Shown piece by piece: positions 44,057-53,674 of a DNA stretch of 64,000 bases (its first letter is position 1; each line of letters opens with the position of its first letter). The translations under genes and the position numbers were made by a program. This DNA comes from Saccharothrix australiensis (GTDB lineage: Bacteria; Actinomycetota; Actinomycetes; Mycobacteriales; Pseudonocardiaceae). Location: NCBI RefSeq assembly GCF_003634935.1, contig NZ_RBXO01000001.1:6721501-6785500 (forward strand), written 5' to 3'. The notes under the pieces were generated by a model. The model was not told where the DNA came from, made no database searches, and saw only the letters and a program-made list of their open reading frames with translations.

Positions 44057-44413
44057 TCAGGCACCTCGCACGTGGTGCAGGTGGATCGGCCCCGACCGCG
44101 GCCACAGGATGCCGACGAGGTCGCAGCGGATCTTCAGCCGGTTCAGGTGGTGCAGGTCGCGCCAGCGCACGGCCAGCGACCGGATGCGGTCGAGCCTGGT
44201 CGGGGTGACGGCCTCCAGCGGGCTGCCCCGGCCGGTGCCGGAACGGCACTTCACCTCGCACACGACCAACTGCGCGCGGTCGGTCGCGACGATGTCCAGC
44301 TCGCCCTCGGGGCACCGCCAGTTGCGGTGCAGCAGCGCCAGGCGCTCACGCCGGCGCAGGTACTCGCAGGCGACGTGCTCGCCCAGGTGGCCCAATTGCT
44401 GGGTGGTCGGCAT
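44057..44413 (-). CDS. YraN/UPF0102 family nuclease-fold protein
   Basis: A 118-residue protein. GHLGEHVACEYLRR, the GELDIVATD catalytic-like motif and VVCEVKCRSGTGRG (E-x-K) match the PD-(D/E)XK nuclease superfamily as found in UPF0102 proteins. ATG 44413. It is followed immediately by comM, so a role in DNA processing is plausible, though no activity has been firmly assigned to the family. Confidence 0.92.
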   Translation of the reverse strand: MPTTQQLGHLGEHVACEYLRRRERLALLHRNWRCPEGELDIVATDRAQLVVCEVKCRSGTGRGSPLEAVTPTRLDRIRSLAVRWRDLHHLNRLKIRCDLVGILWPRSGPIHLHHVRGA

Positions 44414-44499
44414 GGGTGGCTCCGGCTCGGTCGGCTCGTGACATGACGTGACCGACTGTGCCGAACCGGATCTTGGGCGACCAGGAGCCGAGCGGGATC

Positions 44500-44529
44500 T
44501 GTGGACAGCTGAAGGGCCTGTGGACAACT
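44500..44529 (-). promoter_or_regulatory. Two DnaA-box-like sequences upstream of yraN
   Basis: tgtggacaa (44521-44529) is the exact reverse complement of the consensus TTGTCCACA, and tgtggacag (44500-44508) differs by one base, 21 bases away on the same strand. The gap has no other origin features. Confidence 0.3.
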
Positions 44530-44685
44530 CCCGGTCCGAGGCGGTGGAGCGACCGGGCTGTCAGGGGTCGGTGGTAAAGGCGCCCGAAACGCCGTTGAGG
44601 GGCCCACCCGGCACGGATGAGCCCCCGGCGCACCACACCGCCGTCCGGGGGCCGCAGCCCCGCCGCCGGCGGTCCTCCCCGGTCG

Positions 44686-45009
44686 TCAGGAGTTGAACGG
44701 GCCGTCCTCGGGCAGCCGCAGGTCTGGCTTGTCGAGTTCTTCGACGTTGACGTCCTTGAACGTGATGACCCGGACGTTCTTCACGAACCGGGCGGGCCGG
44801 TACATGTCCCAGACCCACGCGTCCGACATCCGCACCTCGAAGTAGACCTCGCCGTCCGCGTTGCGGACCTGCACGTCCACCGAGTTGGCCAGGTAGAACC
44901 GCCGCTCGGTCTCCACGACGAACGAGAACTGGCTGACGATGTCGCGGTACTCCTTGTACAGCGACAACTCCATCTCGGTCTCGTACTTTTCGAGATCCTC
45001 TGCACTCAT
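44686..45009 (-). CDS. DUF2469 protein
   Basis: A 107-residue actinobacteria-specific protein, highly conserved in sequence: EDLEKYETEMELSLYKEYRD, FYLANSVDVQVR and DAWVWDMYRPARFVKNVRV. ATG 45009 overlaps the rnhB stop by one base (TAATG), so the two are coupled. No signal peptide or known fold; the function is not established. Its constant place between rnhB and yraN marks it as part of this housekeeping cluster. Confidence 0.92.
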   Translation of the reverse strand: MSAEDLEKYETEMELSLYKEYRDIVSQFSFVVETERRFYLANSVDVQVRNADGEVYFEVRMSDAWVWDMYRPARFVKNVRVITFKDVNVEELDKPDLRLPEDGPFNS

Positions 45010-45806
45010 TACGCCTCCGCGCGGGTGCTCATCGAATCCGCGCCCCTCCTCGTCGCGAGCCTGCCACCGCGGGTCTGCGGCGATGTTCCATTCTGGACCA
45101 CGGTGGCGGAAAGCACGTCACGCGCCACTCGGTGCGGCGGTGTCATACCGTGCCGGGCCCCCGCGGACGCCACATTCGCATACGACCAGCGGTGCTCCTC
45201 GCTCGGCCCGTGCGCCAGCAGCGCCGCGGCGTGCTCCGGGGTGCTGTAGCCCTTGTGCACGTCGAACCCGTACACCGGGAACCGCTCGTGCAGCCCGGTC
45301 ATGATCCGGTCCCTGGTGACCTTCGCCAGCACCGACGCCGCCGCCACGCACGCGGCCACCCGGTCGCCCTTGACGACCGGCATGTTGGGCGCGGTCAGCC
45401 CCGGCACCCGGAACCCGTCGGTCAGCACGTAGCCGGGGTGCGCGGACAGCCGCGCCACGGCCCGCCGCATCCCCTCGATGTTCGCCACGTGCACGCCGAT
45501 CAGGTCGACCTCCCACGCCGGCACCACGACCACCGCGTGGTCCACCGCCCGCGCCAGCACCAGGTCGTACATCCGGTCGCGGGCCGCCGCGGTGAGCAGC
45601 TTCGAGTCCGTCAACCCCTCGAACCGGGCCGCGTCACCGGGCTTGAGCACGCACGAGGCGACCACCAGCGGACCCGCGCACGCGCCGCGCCCGGCCTCGT
45701 CCACCCCGGCCACGGGCCCCAGGCCACGCCGGTCCAGCGCGGCCTGGAACGCCCAGATGCCCGCGTTCTGCCGGACCTGGGCACGAGGCGGCTTGCGGAT
45801 CACCAC
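45009..45806 (-). CDS. rnhB: Ribonuclease HII
   Basis: A 265-residue enzyme that cuts RNA in RNA-DNA hybrids and single ribonucleotides in DNA. Catalytic Asp36/Glu37 lie in GVDEAGRG, a third acidic residue in the LTDGF segment, with TDSKLL and [13 protein letters not shown] as other signatures. The C terminus is ~45 residues longer than the catalytic domain and looks disordered. Start GTG 45806, 6 bases from the lepB stop, so it is in the same transcript. Confidence 0.95.
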   Translation of the reverse strand: MVIRKPPRAQVRQNAGIWAFQAALDRRGLGPVAGVDEAGRGACAGPLVVASCVLKPGDAARFEGLTDSKLLTAAARDRMYDLVLARAVDHAVVVVPAWEVDLIGVHVANIEGMRRAVARLSAHPGYVLTDGFRVPGLTAPNMPVVKGDRVAACVAAASVLAKVTRDRIMTGLHERFPVYGFDVHKGYSTPEHAAALLAHGPSEEHRWSYANVASAGARHGMTPPHRVARDVLSATVVQNGTSPQTRGGRLATRRGADSMSTRAEA

Positions 45807-45812
45807 CCGACC

Positions 45813-46715
45813 CTATCCCAGCCGCGAGCGCCGGAACCGGGCCCTCAGCCGCCGACCGACGAACAGCACGGGCCACGCCGCCGCCACGCCGACCCCGGCG
45901 GGCACCGCGTCCTGCCACGCGGGCGCGCCCAGCGCCACGGCCTGCGGGTTGTGGTCGCCCACGCCGCCCCAGCGGGTCGGCGGCAGCACGATCACCCGCG
46001 CCTTGCCCACCACGTTCTCCACCGGCACCAGCCCGCCGAGCCGCCGGTCGCCCTGGCACCGCGAGTCGCACGAGTCGTTGCGGTTGTCACCCATCACGAA
46101 CAGGAACCCGTCCGGGATCTTCAGCTCGTCGAACGACTCCTGGAAGGTGCCGCGACCCGGTTCCCAGTACACGTAAGGCTCGTCCAGCGGCTTGCCGTCC
46201 ACCACCACGCGGTTCTGCTCGTCGCAGCACTTCACGGTCTGCCCGCCGACCGCGATGACCCGCTTGACGAAGTCCTCCTTGTTCGCCGTCGGGATGCCGA
46301 TCAGCGAACCCAGCCCCTGGAAGAACCCGATCACCGGGTTCGCCGGCTCGGCCGGCGCGAAGTCCTGGTTGATCCAGCTGTCCGGGCCGTGGAAGACCAC
46401 CACGTCGCCCGGCGAGGGCTCGGTGAAGTCGTAGGTGAGCTTGTCGACCAGCACCCGGTCGCCGAAGCACGGCGAGGCGCAGCCGTGCAGCGTCTGCTCC
46501 ATCGACTCCGACGGGATCATGTACACCCTGGCCAGGAACGTCTGGATCAGGAACGCGAGCCCGACCGCCACCACGACCAGGATCGGCAGCTCGCGCCAGA
46601 ACGACCCCTTCCGCTTCTTCTTCGAGCGCTGCCGGAACTCCTCGATCTTCTCCTCGTCGGAGGCTCGCTCGGGGTCCTCGTCGGACGAACCGCGGGAAGG
46701 TGCGACGTCTACCAC
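45813..46715 (-). CDS. lepB: Signal peptidase I (first of two, downstream copy)
   Basis: A 300-residue membrane protease that releases signal peptides. A Lys/Arg-rich cytoplasmic segment leads to one helix (LPILVVVAVGLAFLIQTF), then the catalytic MIPSESMEQTL with Ser71 and Lys151 in FVKRVIAVGG. GDNRNDSCDSR is the box E motif; a second hydrophobic helix lies near the C terminus. Four extra cysteines (GCASPCFGD, CCDEQ) are shared with the neighbouring copy. GTG 46715, 4 bases past the other gene's stop. Confidence 0.93.
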   Translation of the reverse strand: MVDVAPSRGSSDEDPERASDEEKIEEFRQRSKKKRKGSFWRELPILVVVAVGLAFLIQTFLARVYMIPSESMEQTLHGCASPCFGDRVLVDKLTYDFTEPSPGDVVVFHGPDSWINQDFAPAEPANPVIGFFQGLGSLIGIPTANKEDFVKRVIAVGGQTVKCCDEQNRVVVDGKPLDEPYVYWEPGRGTFQESFDELKIPDGFLFVMGDNRNDSCDSRCQGDRRLGGLVPVENVVGKARVIVLPPTRWGGVGDHNPQAVALGAPAWQDAVPAGVGVAAAWPVLFVGRRLRARFRRSRLG

Positions 46716-46719
46716 CGGG

Positions 46720-47634
46720 TCAGCGTACCCATCCGGTCTGTGAGGCCCTGGTCAACCGCTTGCGGAGCTTCCGCCCGAGGAACACCACCGGCCACGCGGC
46801 GACCAGGCCCGCGCCGGCAGGGATGGCGGCCTGCCACGCGGGCGCGCCCAGCGCCACGGCCTGCGGGTTGTGGTCGCCCACGCCACCCCAGCGCGACGGC
46901 GGCAGCACGATCGCCCGCGCCTTGCCGATGACGTCGGACTCCGGCACGGTCCCGTTCACCCCGCCACCGCCCTGCCGGCGCGAGTCGGTCGAGTTGGTGC
47001 GGTTGTCGCCCATCACCCACAGATGGCCCTCGGGCACCTTGACCGCCTCGAACGCGTCGTGGTCCTCCGGCCCGGTGCCCGGCTGCCAGTAGATGTAGGG
47101 CTCGTCGAGCGGCTTGCCGTCGACCTTCAGGCGGTGCTGGTCGTCGCAGCACTCGACGGTCTGCCCGCCCACGGCGATGACGCGCTTCACGAAGTCGCGC
47201 TCGTCCGGCGGCGCGAGGCCGACCAGGGACAAACCGGATTGGAAAATTCGCACGATCGGGTTATCCGAACGGGGCGATTGGAAGTCGTCCGCGGTCCACG
47301 CGGGCGGCCCGCGGAACACGACGACCTCGCCCGGCTCGATGTCGGTGAAGTCGTAGACGAGCTTGTCCACGAGCACCCGGTCGCCGAAACAGGGGGCCGT
47401 GCAGCCGTGCAGCGTCTGCTCCATCGACGCCGACGGGATGACGTACACCCGTGCCAGGAACGTCTGGATCAGCACGGTGAGGACGAGGGCCGTGCCCAGG
47501 AGCACGAGGATCTCGCGCCAGAGCGGCGCCTTTTTCTTCTTCCTGCCCTTGCCGGCCGGCGCCGGGTCCGGGGTGGACTCGGCGCCGGGTTCGCGACCGT
47601 CTTCGTCAGCGGAGCTCTGCACGGGTTCTGCCAC
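46720..47634 (-). CDS. lepB: Signal peptidase I (second, upstream copy)
   Basis: A 304-residue paralogue with the same layout: acidic N terminus, KKKK patch, transmembrane helix, catalytic Ser70 in VIPSASMEQTL and Lys150 in FVKRVIAVGG, box E in GDNRTNSTDSR, and a C-terminal helix near LVAAWPVVFLG. GTG 47634 lies 35 bases after the rplS stop. All catalytic residues are intact, so both copies should be active; the substrate-binding loop between ~105 and ~145 differs most. Confidence 0.93.
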   Translation of the reverse strand: MAEPVQSSADEDGREPGAESTPDPAPAGKGRKKKKAPLWREILVLLGTALVLTVLIQTFLARVYVIPSASMEQTLHGCTAPCFGDRVLVDKLVYDFTDIEPGEVVVFRGPPAWTADDFQSPRSDNPIVRIFQSGLSLVGLAPPDERDFVKRVIAVGGQTVECCDDQHRLKVDGKPLDEPYIYWQPGTGPEDHDAFEAVKVPEGHLWVMGDNRTNSTDSRRQGGGGVNGTVPESDVIGKARAIVLPPSRWGGVGDHNPQAVALGAPAWQAAIPAGAGLVAAWPVVFLGRKLRKRLTRASQTGWVR

Positions 47635-47669
47635 GATGGGCAGGCTACTGGCAACGCGTGAATCTCACG

Positions 47670-48029
47670 TCAGGAGGCCGGCTTGGCTTCCCGCTTCTCC
47701 TTGATCTTGGCGGCCTTGCCGCGCAGGTCGCGCAGGTAGTACAGCTTGGCGCGACGCACGTCGCCGCGGGAGGCGACCTCGATCTCGGCGATGTTCGGGG
47801 AGTGCACCGGGAAGGTGCGCTCGACGCCGACGCCGAACGAGACCTTGCGCACGGTGAAGGTCTCGCGGATGCCGCCGCCCTGGCGGCGGATCACGACGCC
47901 CTGGAACACCTGGACCCGCTCACGGGAGCCCTCGATGACGCGGACGTGGACCTTCAGCGTGTCGCCCGGCCGGAAGCTCGGGATGTCGGAGCGCAGCGAC
48001 TGGGCGTCAAGAGCGTCCAGGGTGTTCAT
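47670..48029 (-). CDS. rplS: 50S ribosomal protein L19
   Basis: A 119-residue large-subunit protein at the 30S-50S interface. Conserved segments are [35 protein letters not shown] and [38 protein letters not shown] 48029. A 167-base gap separates it from trmD upstream; this gap probably holds its own promoter. Confidence 0.96.
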   Translation of the reverse strand: MNTLDALDAQSLRSDIPSFRPGDTLKVHVRVIEGSRERVQVFQGVVIRRQGGGIRETFTVRKVSFGVGVERTFPVHSPNIAEIEVASRGDVRRAKLYYLRDLRGKAAKIKEKREAKPAS

Positions 48030-48196
48030 CGGTGGTCCGTCCTCGTCCTCACGTGTACGTACTCCCCCGGCAGGCGCGAAACATCTCAACTTGCACACAC
48101 ATCGCGCGGGGGCGGGCTTGCGGCGCACGCCGGACCGGCCGGGTGCAGCAACCTGTCCAGTGTGCCAGATGGGCCGCGCCCCGACGAAATCGGGGG

Positions 48197-48934
48197 TTAC
48201 CGCAGCTCGTCGAGCAGCTTCCGGTCGTGCTTGTCCAGCGCGCCCTCGGGCAGGGCGTCGATCAGCTCGGGACGGCGCTCCCACGTGCGGCGCAGCGCCT
48301 GGTCGCGCCGCCAGCGGTCGATCGCCCGGTGGTTGCCCGACCGCAGCACGTCGGGCACGGCCAGGCCGCGCCACACCTCGGGCCGGGTGTACGAGGGGCC
48401 TTCGAGCAGCCCGTCGGAGAAGGAGTCCTGCGCGGCCGACGCCGGGTTGCCCAGCACGCCGGGCAGCAGCCGGACCACGGCCTCCACCATCACCAGCACG
48501 GCGACCTCGCCGCCGACCAGCACGTAGTCGCCGATGGACACCTCGTCCACGCGCATCCGGCGGGACGCGTCGTCCACCACGCGCTGGTCGATGCCCTCGT
48601 ACCGGCCGCACGCGAACACCAGGTGCGGCTCGGCGGCGTACTCGTGCGCCAGCGCCTGCGTGAAGGGCCGCCCGGCCGGGGTGGGCACGACCAGCCGCGG
48701 CGTCCCGCCCGCGCACACGGCGTCCAGCGCGTCGCCCCACACCTGCGGCTTCATCACCATGCCGGGACCGCCGCCGTAGGGGCTGTCGTCCACGGCCTTG
48801 TGCACGTCGTGCGTCCAGTCGCGCAGGTCGTGCACGCCCACGCTGATCAGGCCCTTGTCGATGGCCTTGCCGAGCAGCGCGGCGCGCAGCGGGTCCAGGT
48901 ACTCCGGGAAGATGGTGACGACGTCAATCCGCAT
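48197..48934 (-). CDS. trmD: tRNA (guanine37-N1)-methyltransferase
   Basis: A 245-residue knotted (SPOUT) methyltransferase that makes m1G37 in tRNAs reading CNN codons, preventing frameshifts. [14 protein letters not shown], the [15 protein letters not shown] loop, [15 protein letters not shown] and [12 protein letters not shown] form the SAM trefoil knot; [21 protein letters not shown] follows. ATG 48934 overlaps the rimM stop by 11 bases, so the two are translationally coupled. Confidence 0.96.
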   Translation of the reverse strand: MRIDVVTIFPEYLDPLRAALLGKAIDKGLISVGVHDLRDWTHDVHKAVDDSPYGGGPGMVMKPQVWGDALDAVCAGGTPRLVVPTPAGRPFTQALAHEYAAEPHLVFACGRYEGIDQRVVDDASRRMRVDEVSIGDYVLVGGEVAVLVMVEAVVRLLPGVLGNPASAAQDSFSDGLLEGPSYTRPEVWRGLAVPDVLRSGNHRAIDRWRRDQALRRTWERRPELIDALPEGALDKHDRKLLDELR

Positions 48935-49442
48935 CGAGCAGACCTTCGGGCGGGTCGAGCACCACGCGCCCGCCCGCCACGTCGACGGTGGGCACGATCT
49001 GCCGCACGAACGGCACGAGCAGCTCGCCACCGCGCTCGGGGCGGATCACCAGCAGTTCGCCGCCGGGGCCGTGCACGACCTCCAGGACGGACCCGACCAC
49101 CGTGCCGTCGAGCAGCTCGGCCCGCAGGCCCTCCAGCTCGTGGTCGTAGAACTCGTCCGGGTCGCCGGTCGGCGGCAGGTCGTCGGTGCCCGCGAACAGC
49201 AGCGTGCCGCGGAGCGTCTCGGCGACGTCCCTGGTGAGGACCTCCTCGAAACGCACCAGCAGCCGCCCGGAGTGGTTCCGGGCGGCTGCGACGGTGAGGG
49301 TGCGGGACGTGCCGTCACGCAGTTTCGCGACCAGCGCCGAGCCGTGCGCGAAGCGCAGCTCCGGCGAGTCCGTCCGCACGTCGACGGCGAGTTCGCCGCT
49401 GATCCCGTGCGCCTTGGCCACGCGGCCGACGACGACGTCCAT
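48924..49442 (-). CDS. rimM: 16S rRNA maturation protein RimM
   Basis: A 172-residue ribosome-assembly factor that works on the 30S head and contacts S19. The N-terminal beta-barrel starts [18 protein letters not shown]; the C-terminal PRC barrel has [29 protein letters not shown] and [18 protein letters not shown] 49442 is used; GTG 49448 gives two more residues. It follows the KH gene by 8 bases and overlaps trmD. Confidence 0.95.
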   Translation of the reverse strand: MDVVVGRVAKAHGISGELAVDVRTDSPELRFAHGSALVAKLRDGTSRTLTVAAARNHSGRLLVRFEEVLTRDVAETLRGTLLFAGTDDLPPTGDPDEFYDHELEGLRAELLDGTVVGSVLEVVHGPGGELLVIRPERGGELLVPFVRQIVPTVDVAGGRVVLDPPEGLLDAD

Positions 49443-49450
49443 GCGCACGC

Positions 49451-49690
49451 TCAGCGGTCGGTGTCGACCACGTCGACCCGCACGCCACGACCGCCGATGC
49501 CGGCCATCACGGTGCGCAGGGCGGTCGCGGTGCGACCGCTGCGGCCGATGACCTTGCCGAGGTCGTCCGGGTGGACGTGCACCTCGAGCGTGCGACCGCG
49601 GCGGGTCGTGACCAGGTTCACCCGGACGTCGTCCGGGTGGTCGACGATGCCCCGAACGAGGTGTTCGAGGGCGTCAGCCAACAAGCTCAC
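49451..49690 (-). CDS. KH-domain RNA-binding protein (KhpA-like)
   Basis: A 79-residue single KH-domain protein. The RNA-binding GXXG loop is IGRSGR in [19 protein letters not shown]. It matches KhpA, which partners with KhpB in some Gram-positive bacteria. Start GTG 49690 overlaps the rpsP stop as GTGA, the order rpsP-khpA-rimM-trmD being widely conserved. Confidence 0.92.
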   Translation of the reverse strand: MSLLADALEHLVRGIVDHPDDVRVNLVTTRRGRTLEVHVHPDDLGKVIGRSGRTATALRTVMAGIGGRGVRVDVVDTDR

Positions 49691-50115
49691 GCCTCGTCCT
49701 TGGGGGCCTCGGCCTCTTCGGACTTCTTCGCCGACTTCTTCTTCGGCGTGGTGGCCTCGGTGGTCGGCGCGTCGCCCGCGGCGGCGAGCGCGGCGGCGAA
49801 CAGGTCGGCCTTGCTCGGCTTGGGCTCCTTGACCTTCAGGGTGCCCTCGGCGCCGGGCAGGCCCTTGAACTTCTGCCAGTCGCCGGTGATCTCCAGGATG
49901 CGCTGGACGGACTCGGTCGGCTGCGCGCCGACGCCCAGCCAGTACTGCGCCCGCTCGGAGTCGACCGCGATGAACGACGGCTCTTCCTTCGGGTGGTACT
50001 TGCCGATCGTCTCGATGGCCTTGCCGTTGCGACGGGTGCGCGCGTCGGCGACGACGATGCGGTAGTACGGCTGACGGATCTTGCCAAGCCGCTGAAGCTT
50101 GATCTTGACGGCCAC
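49687..50115 (-). CDS. rpsP: 30S ribosomal protein S16
   Basis: A 142-residue protein of the small subunit. The first ~90 residues are the S16 fold ([25 protein letters not shown] is conserved in part, with ETIGKYHP and [14 protein letters not shown]). The C-terminal ~50 residues are a Lys/Ala/Glu-rich tail common in actinobacteria. Start GTG 50115 has GAGGAGC upstream. First gene of the rpsP-KH-rimM-trmD operon. Confidence 0.95.
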   Translation of the reverse strand: MAVKIKLQRLGKIRQPYYRIVVADARTRRNGKAIETIGKYHPKEEPSFIAVDSERAQYWLGVGAQPTESVQRILEITGDWQKFKGLPGAEGTLKVKEPKPSKADLFAAALAAAGDAPTTEATTPKKKSAKKSEEAEAPKDEA

Positions 50116-50266
50116 GGGTGTGGGTGCTCCTCAGGCTCTCGTTTGCTCAGGTGCGGGCACTCCTCGCCCGCGTGGGGCACGGGTGGGAAAGCCCAAGTGT
50201 CTGGGCGCCGAGGCACGGTGAGAGGGACCGACCGCGGCGAACAACAGGCCATTCTGCCAGAACGGC

Positions 50267-51019
50267 CTACTCCACCACGAATCGGCCCACCCGCACACCG
50301 GCGTCGGTGAGCGCCGCACGCACCGACCGGGCGTGCGCTACGGCACCCGGAGTGTCCCCGTGCAGGCAGATGGAGTCGACTTCCGCCGCGATGGTCTCAC
50401 CCGTCACGGTCACGAGTTCGCCCGATCGGGCAAGCCGCAACACCTGGGCGAGCACCGCGTCGGTCTCGGTCAGCACCGCGCCTGGTCGCCCGCGCGGCAC
50501 CAACGTCCCCTCCGGCGTGTACGCGCGATCGGCGAACGCCTCGCGAACCGCCCGCAGGCCGGCGCGGGACGCGTGGTGCAGCAGGCGCGAGCCGGGCAGC
50601 CCCAGCACGGGCAGGTCGCCGAACGCCCGCACGCCGTCCACCACGGCCCCCGCCTGCGCGTCGTGGTGCACGGTGGCGTTGTAAAGCGCGCCGTGCGGCT
50701 TGACGTAGGACACCCGTGTGCCCGCCGCACGGGCACACGCGTCCAACGCGCCGATCTGGTACAGCACCTCGTCGGCCAGTTCGGCCGGGTCGACGTCGAT
50801 GAACCGCCGACCGAAGCCCGCCAGGTCGCGGTAGGACACCTGCGCGCCGACCGCGACACCGCGCCCGGCGGCCAGCGCGCACACCCGCCGCATGGTCGAC
50901 GGATCGCCGGCGTGGAAGCCGCACGCCACGTTCGCGCTGGTCACGACGTCGAGCAGGGCTTCGTCGTCACCGAGCCGCCAGATGCCGAACCCCTCGCCGA
51001 GGTCGCTGTTGAGGTCCAT
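50267..51019 (-). CDS. pxpA: 5-oxoprolinase subunit A (LamB/YcsF family)
   Basis: A 250-residue protein of the family that, with PxpB and PxpC, hydrolyses 5-oxoproline to glutamate using [43 protein letters not shown] and VKPHGALYN are family signatures. ATG 51019 overlaps the stop of a CPBP protease gene by one base. The usual partners pxpB and pxpC are not adjacent, so they must be elsewhere if the enzyme works. Confidence 0.93.
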   Translation of the reverse strand: MDLNSDLGEGFGIWRLGDDEALLDVVTSANVACGFHAGDPSTMRRVCALAAGRGVAVGAQVSYRDLAGFGRRFIDVDPAELADEVLYQIGALDACARAAGTRVSYVKPHGALYNATVHHDAQAGAVVDGVRAFGDLPVLGLPGSRLLHHASRAGLRAVREAFADRAYTPEGTLVPRGRPGAVLTETDAVLAQVLRLARSGELVTVTGETIAAEVDSICLHGDTPGAVAHARSVRAALTDAGVRVGRFVVE

Positions 51020-51804
51020 CACGTGGGCATCACCCCGATCGAGACGAGCAGGAGCGTGAGACCGGGCAGGAAGTTGTTCACCACGTGCGCCACGACGCTC
51101 GCGGTGAGCCGCCGGGTGATCAGGCGCGCGATGCCGATCGGCAGGGCGATCACGATCAACAGCGACGTGCGCAGCGGCTCCAGGTGACTGGCCGCGAAGA
51201 TCAGCGTGGTCAGCACGAACGCGGCCCACTGGCTCCAGCCCTGGCGCTCGATCGCCCCCCACAGCAGGCCGCGGTAGATCAGCTCCTCGCAGATCGGGCC
51301 CACGAAGCACACGTAGAGGAACATCGCGATCGCGGCGGCCAGCGGCAGCGCCGCGCCGTCCACCAGCTCGCCGATCGCCGACGTGGCGTTCTGGTCGCCG
51401 ACGACCCTGGACCAGACCAGCGCCGCCAGGTAGGTCAGCCCGAGGCCGAGCAGGCCCAGCTTGAGGCCGATCTTCACGTCCGCCCAGTTCCAGCTCAGCC
51501 GGAGGTCGACCAGCGGGCCGTTGCCGCGCACGCGCGTGATCACGACGGCGACCGCGGCGGCCAGGACGGTGGGCACCATCGAGCCGACGAGGACGAACGC
51601 GACCGACGTGCCGATGTCCGTGCCGGACGTGCGCGCCACCGCCGTGATGAACACCGCGGTCAGCACGAACACCGCTTCCACCAGCAGGAACGCGCCGAAA
51701 CCCCAGCGCTGGCCCGCGTTCTCGGGTGACGGTTCACGACCGACCGCGCGCACGCCGGCGATCAGCCCGGGTGGGGGTTCATCCGGTGGCTTCACAGCGA
51801 TCAC
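51019..51804 (-). CDS. CPBP-family intramembrane metalloprotease (first)
   Basis: A 261-residue membrane protein with about seven hydrophobic helices. The CAAX protease/bacteriocin-processing motifs are [14 protein letters not shown] (EExxxR type) and, farther on, [10 protein letters not shown] and [13 protein letters not shown]. Some family members confer bacteriocin self-immunity, others process prenylated proteins. GTG 51804 is 5 bases from the next CPBP gene's stop; GTG 51795 is possible. Confidence 0.85.
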   Translation of the reverse strand: MIAVKPPDEPPPGLIAGVRAVGREPSPENAGQRWGFGAFLLVEAVFVLTAVFITAVARTSGTDIGTSVAFVLVGSMVPTVLAAAVAVVITRVRGNGPLVDLRLSWNWADVKIGLKLGLLGLGLTYLAALVWSRVVGDQNATSAIGELVDGAALPLAAAIAMFLYVCFVGPICEELIYRGLLWGAIERQGWSQWAAFVLTTLIFAASHLEPLRTSLLIVIALPIGIARLITRRLTASVVAHVVNNFLPGLTLLLVSIGVMPT

Positions 51805-51809
51805 CCTAG

Positions 51810-52520
51810 TCAGGAAGCGCCCAGGTACAGGTAGACGGCGGGGAGCAGGTTGTTGGCCGCGTGCGCGACGACGCTCGCCGAGACCCGTCCCGTGACCATC
51901 CGGGCGGCGCCGATGGCGAGGCCCTGGACGAACAGGCTGACCGTCCGCCACGACTCCTCGTGCAGGAACGCGAAGATCAGCGCCGTAAGGGCCAGGATCG
52001 CGATCCTCGGCACCTTGTAGTGCTCCAACGCGTTCCACAGGGCACCGCGCGTCAGCAGCTCCTCGGCCAGCGGCGCGCCGAGGAGGACGAACAGCGCCGC
52101 GAGCGCCAACCACACCGACCGACCGCCGGACAGCGCCTCGACCGTCCCCAACGGCCTGCCGGTGTCCTGTTCGACGTGCAACAGCAGCACGCCCAGCACC
52201 CACGCGGCCAGCAGCGACAGCCCACCGCACAGCAGCCCGACCTTCAGGTCGTGCACGCGCGGCACGATCCCGAAGTCCCGCTCCGGGCCCTGGCCGCGCA
52301 GCCGCGAGACGACGACGGGACCGAGCCCCAGCAGGGCGTTCGGCAGGAAGAACAGCAGCAGCAACGGGCCGAGCACCGGAGGGTCGGTGATGTCGACCTC
52401 GGCGAACCGGTCGGCCGTGACCGCGGTGAAGACCAGCGTGAACAGGTGGTAGCCGGCCAACCCGGCGAAGAAGGCGAGGAAACCCCAGTGCGCCCGATCG
52501 GTGACCCGCTGCTCCTCCAC
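51810..52520 (-). CDS. CPBP-family intramembrane metalloprotease (second)
   Basis: A 236-residue paralogue or distant relative of the neighbouring protease: hydrophobic helices, EELLTRGALWNALEHYKVPR (EExxxR), FLHEESWRTV and VVAHAANNLLPAV. GTG 52520. The two are in tandem and coupled to pxpA. Substrate unknown; the tandem pair may be a duplication, but the sequences have diverged. Confidence 0.83.
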   Translation of the reverse strand: MEEQRVTDRAHWGFLAFFAGLAGYHLFTLVFTAVTADRFAEVDITDPPVLGPLLLLFFLPNALLGLGPVVVSRLRGQGPERDFGIVPRVHDLKVGLLCGGLSLLAAWVLGVLLLHVEQDTGRPLGTVEALSGGRSVWLALAALFVLLGAPLAEELLTRGALWNALEHYKVPRIAILALTALIFAFLHEESWRTVSLFVQGLAIGAARMVTGRVSASVVAHAANNLLPAVYLYLGAS

Positions 52521-52597
52521 CCGTCCGAACGTAGCGGCCCCGCGGGCAGCGGCGTCCCGCGGGGCCGTCCAAGATCACTTCGGCGGGACGGGCGCGG

Positions 52598-53674
52598 TCA
52601 GTGGATCCGGCCGCGCAGCATCACCAGCGACGGGTGCCGCAGCGCGCCCAGGTCCTCGCGCGGGTCCTCGTCGTACACCACGACGTCCGCCGCCGCGCCC
52701 TCCACCAGCGACGGGAAGCCCAGCCACGCCCGCGCCGCCCAGGAGGCCGCCGCGAGCGCGTCGTGCCGGGACATGCCGACTTCGTGCAGCGCCTGGATCT
52801 CGTCGACGATGCGGCCGTGCCGGATGCCGCCGCCCGCGTCCGTGCCCGCGAACACCGGCACACCGGCCTCGACCGCCGCCGCGATGGTCGCCTTGTTGCG
52901 CGCGTGCAGGTGGCGCATGTGGGCGGCGTACGCCGGGAACTTCTCCGCGCCGGCCGCCGCGATGTCCGGGAAGTTCTCGATGTTGATCAGCGTCGGCACG
53001 AGGGCGGTGCCCGCCGCGGCCATCGTGGCGATGGTGTCGTCGGTCAGGCCGGTGCCGTGCTCGACGCAGTCGATGCCCGCCGCGAGCAGGCCGGGCAGGG
53101 CGTCCTCGCCGAACACGTGCGCGGTGACCCGCGCGCCGCCCCGGTGCGCGACCTCGATCGCCCGCGCCAGCACGTCGTCCGACCACAGCGGGGCCAGGTC
53201 GCCGGTGTCCCGGTCGATCCAGTCGCCGACCAGCTTGACCCAGCCGTCGCCGGCGGCCACCTGCTCGGCGACGGCGGACGGCAGCTCCTGCTCGTCCTCG
53301 ATCTCGACGCCCAGGTACCTGATGTACCGCTTGGGCCGGGCGATGTGCCTGCCCGCGCGGATGATGCGGGGCAGGTCCAGCCGCTCCTGGAGGGGACGGG
53401 TGTCCAGCGGCGAGCCGCAGTCGCGCAGCAGCAGCGCGCCCGCGGACCGGTCGAGCAGCGCCTGCTCGACCGCTTCCGGCAGGTCGACCACGCCCTGCGG
53501 GCCCAGCCCGACGTGGCAGTGCGCGTCGACCAGGCCGGGCACCAGGTACCCGCCGTCCACGACCGTGCGCGCGCCCGGCACGGCCTGCGTGCGGATGCGC
53601 CCGTTGACCACCCACAGGTCACGCGGTTCGCCGCCGTCGGGCAGGACGACACCGCGCAGGTGCAGGCCGGTCAC
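52598..53674 (-). CDS. Amidohydrolase of the imidazolonepropionase/dipeptidase-like type
   Basis: A 358-residue TIM-barrel metal hydrolase. Metal ligands appear as DAHCHVGLG (H-x-H), a Lys in GWVKLVGDW, His in RVTAHVFGEDA, DCVEHGTGL, and Asp in FAGTDAGGG; small beta domains flank the barrel. GTG 53674 overlaps the ffh stop (GTGA). The same pairing is recalled from M. tuberculosis (Rv2915c with Rv2916c), suggesting an ancient link whose reason is unknown. The substrate cannot be read from the sequence. Confidence 0.88.
   Translation of the reverse strand: MTGLHLRGVVLPDGGEPRDLWVVNGRIRTQAVPGARTVVDGGYLVPGLVDAHCHVGLGPQGVVDLPEAVEQALLDRSAGALLLRDCGSPLDTRPLQERLDLPRIIRAGRHIARPKRYIRYLGVEIEDEQELPSAVAEQVAAGDGWVKLVGDWIDRDTGDLAPLWSDDVLARAIEVAHRGGARVTAHVFGEDALPGLLAAGIDCVEHGTGLTDDTIATMAAAGTALVPTLINIENFPDIAAAGAEKFPAYAAHMRHLHARNKATIAAAVEAGVPVFAGTDAGGGIRHGRIVDEIQALHEVGMSRHDALAAASWAARAWLGFPSLVEGAAADVVVYDEDPREDLGALRHPSLVMLRGRIH

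Noticed and set aside
44600..44685. Terminator after DUF2469
   Set aside because: Only a 5-bp ggggc/gcccc stem could be found; too weak to list.
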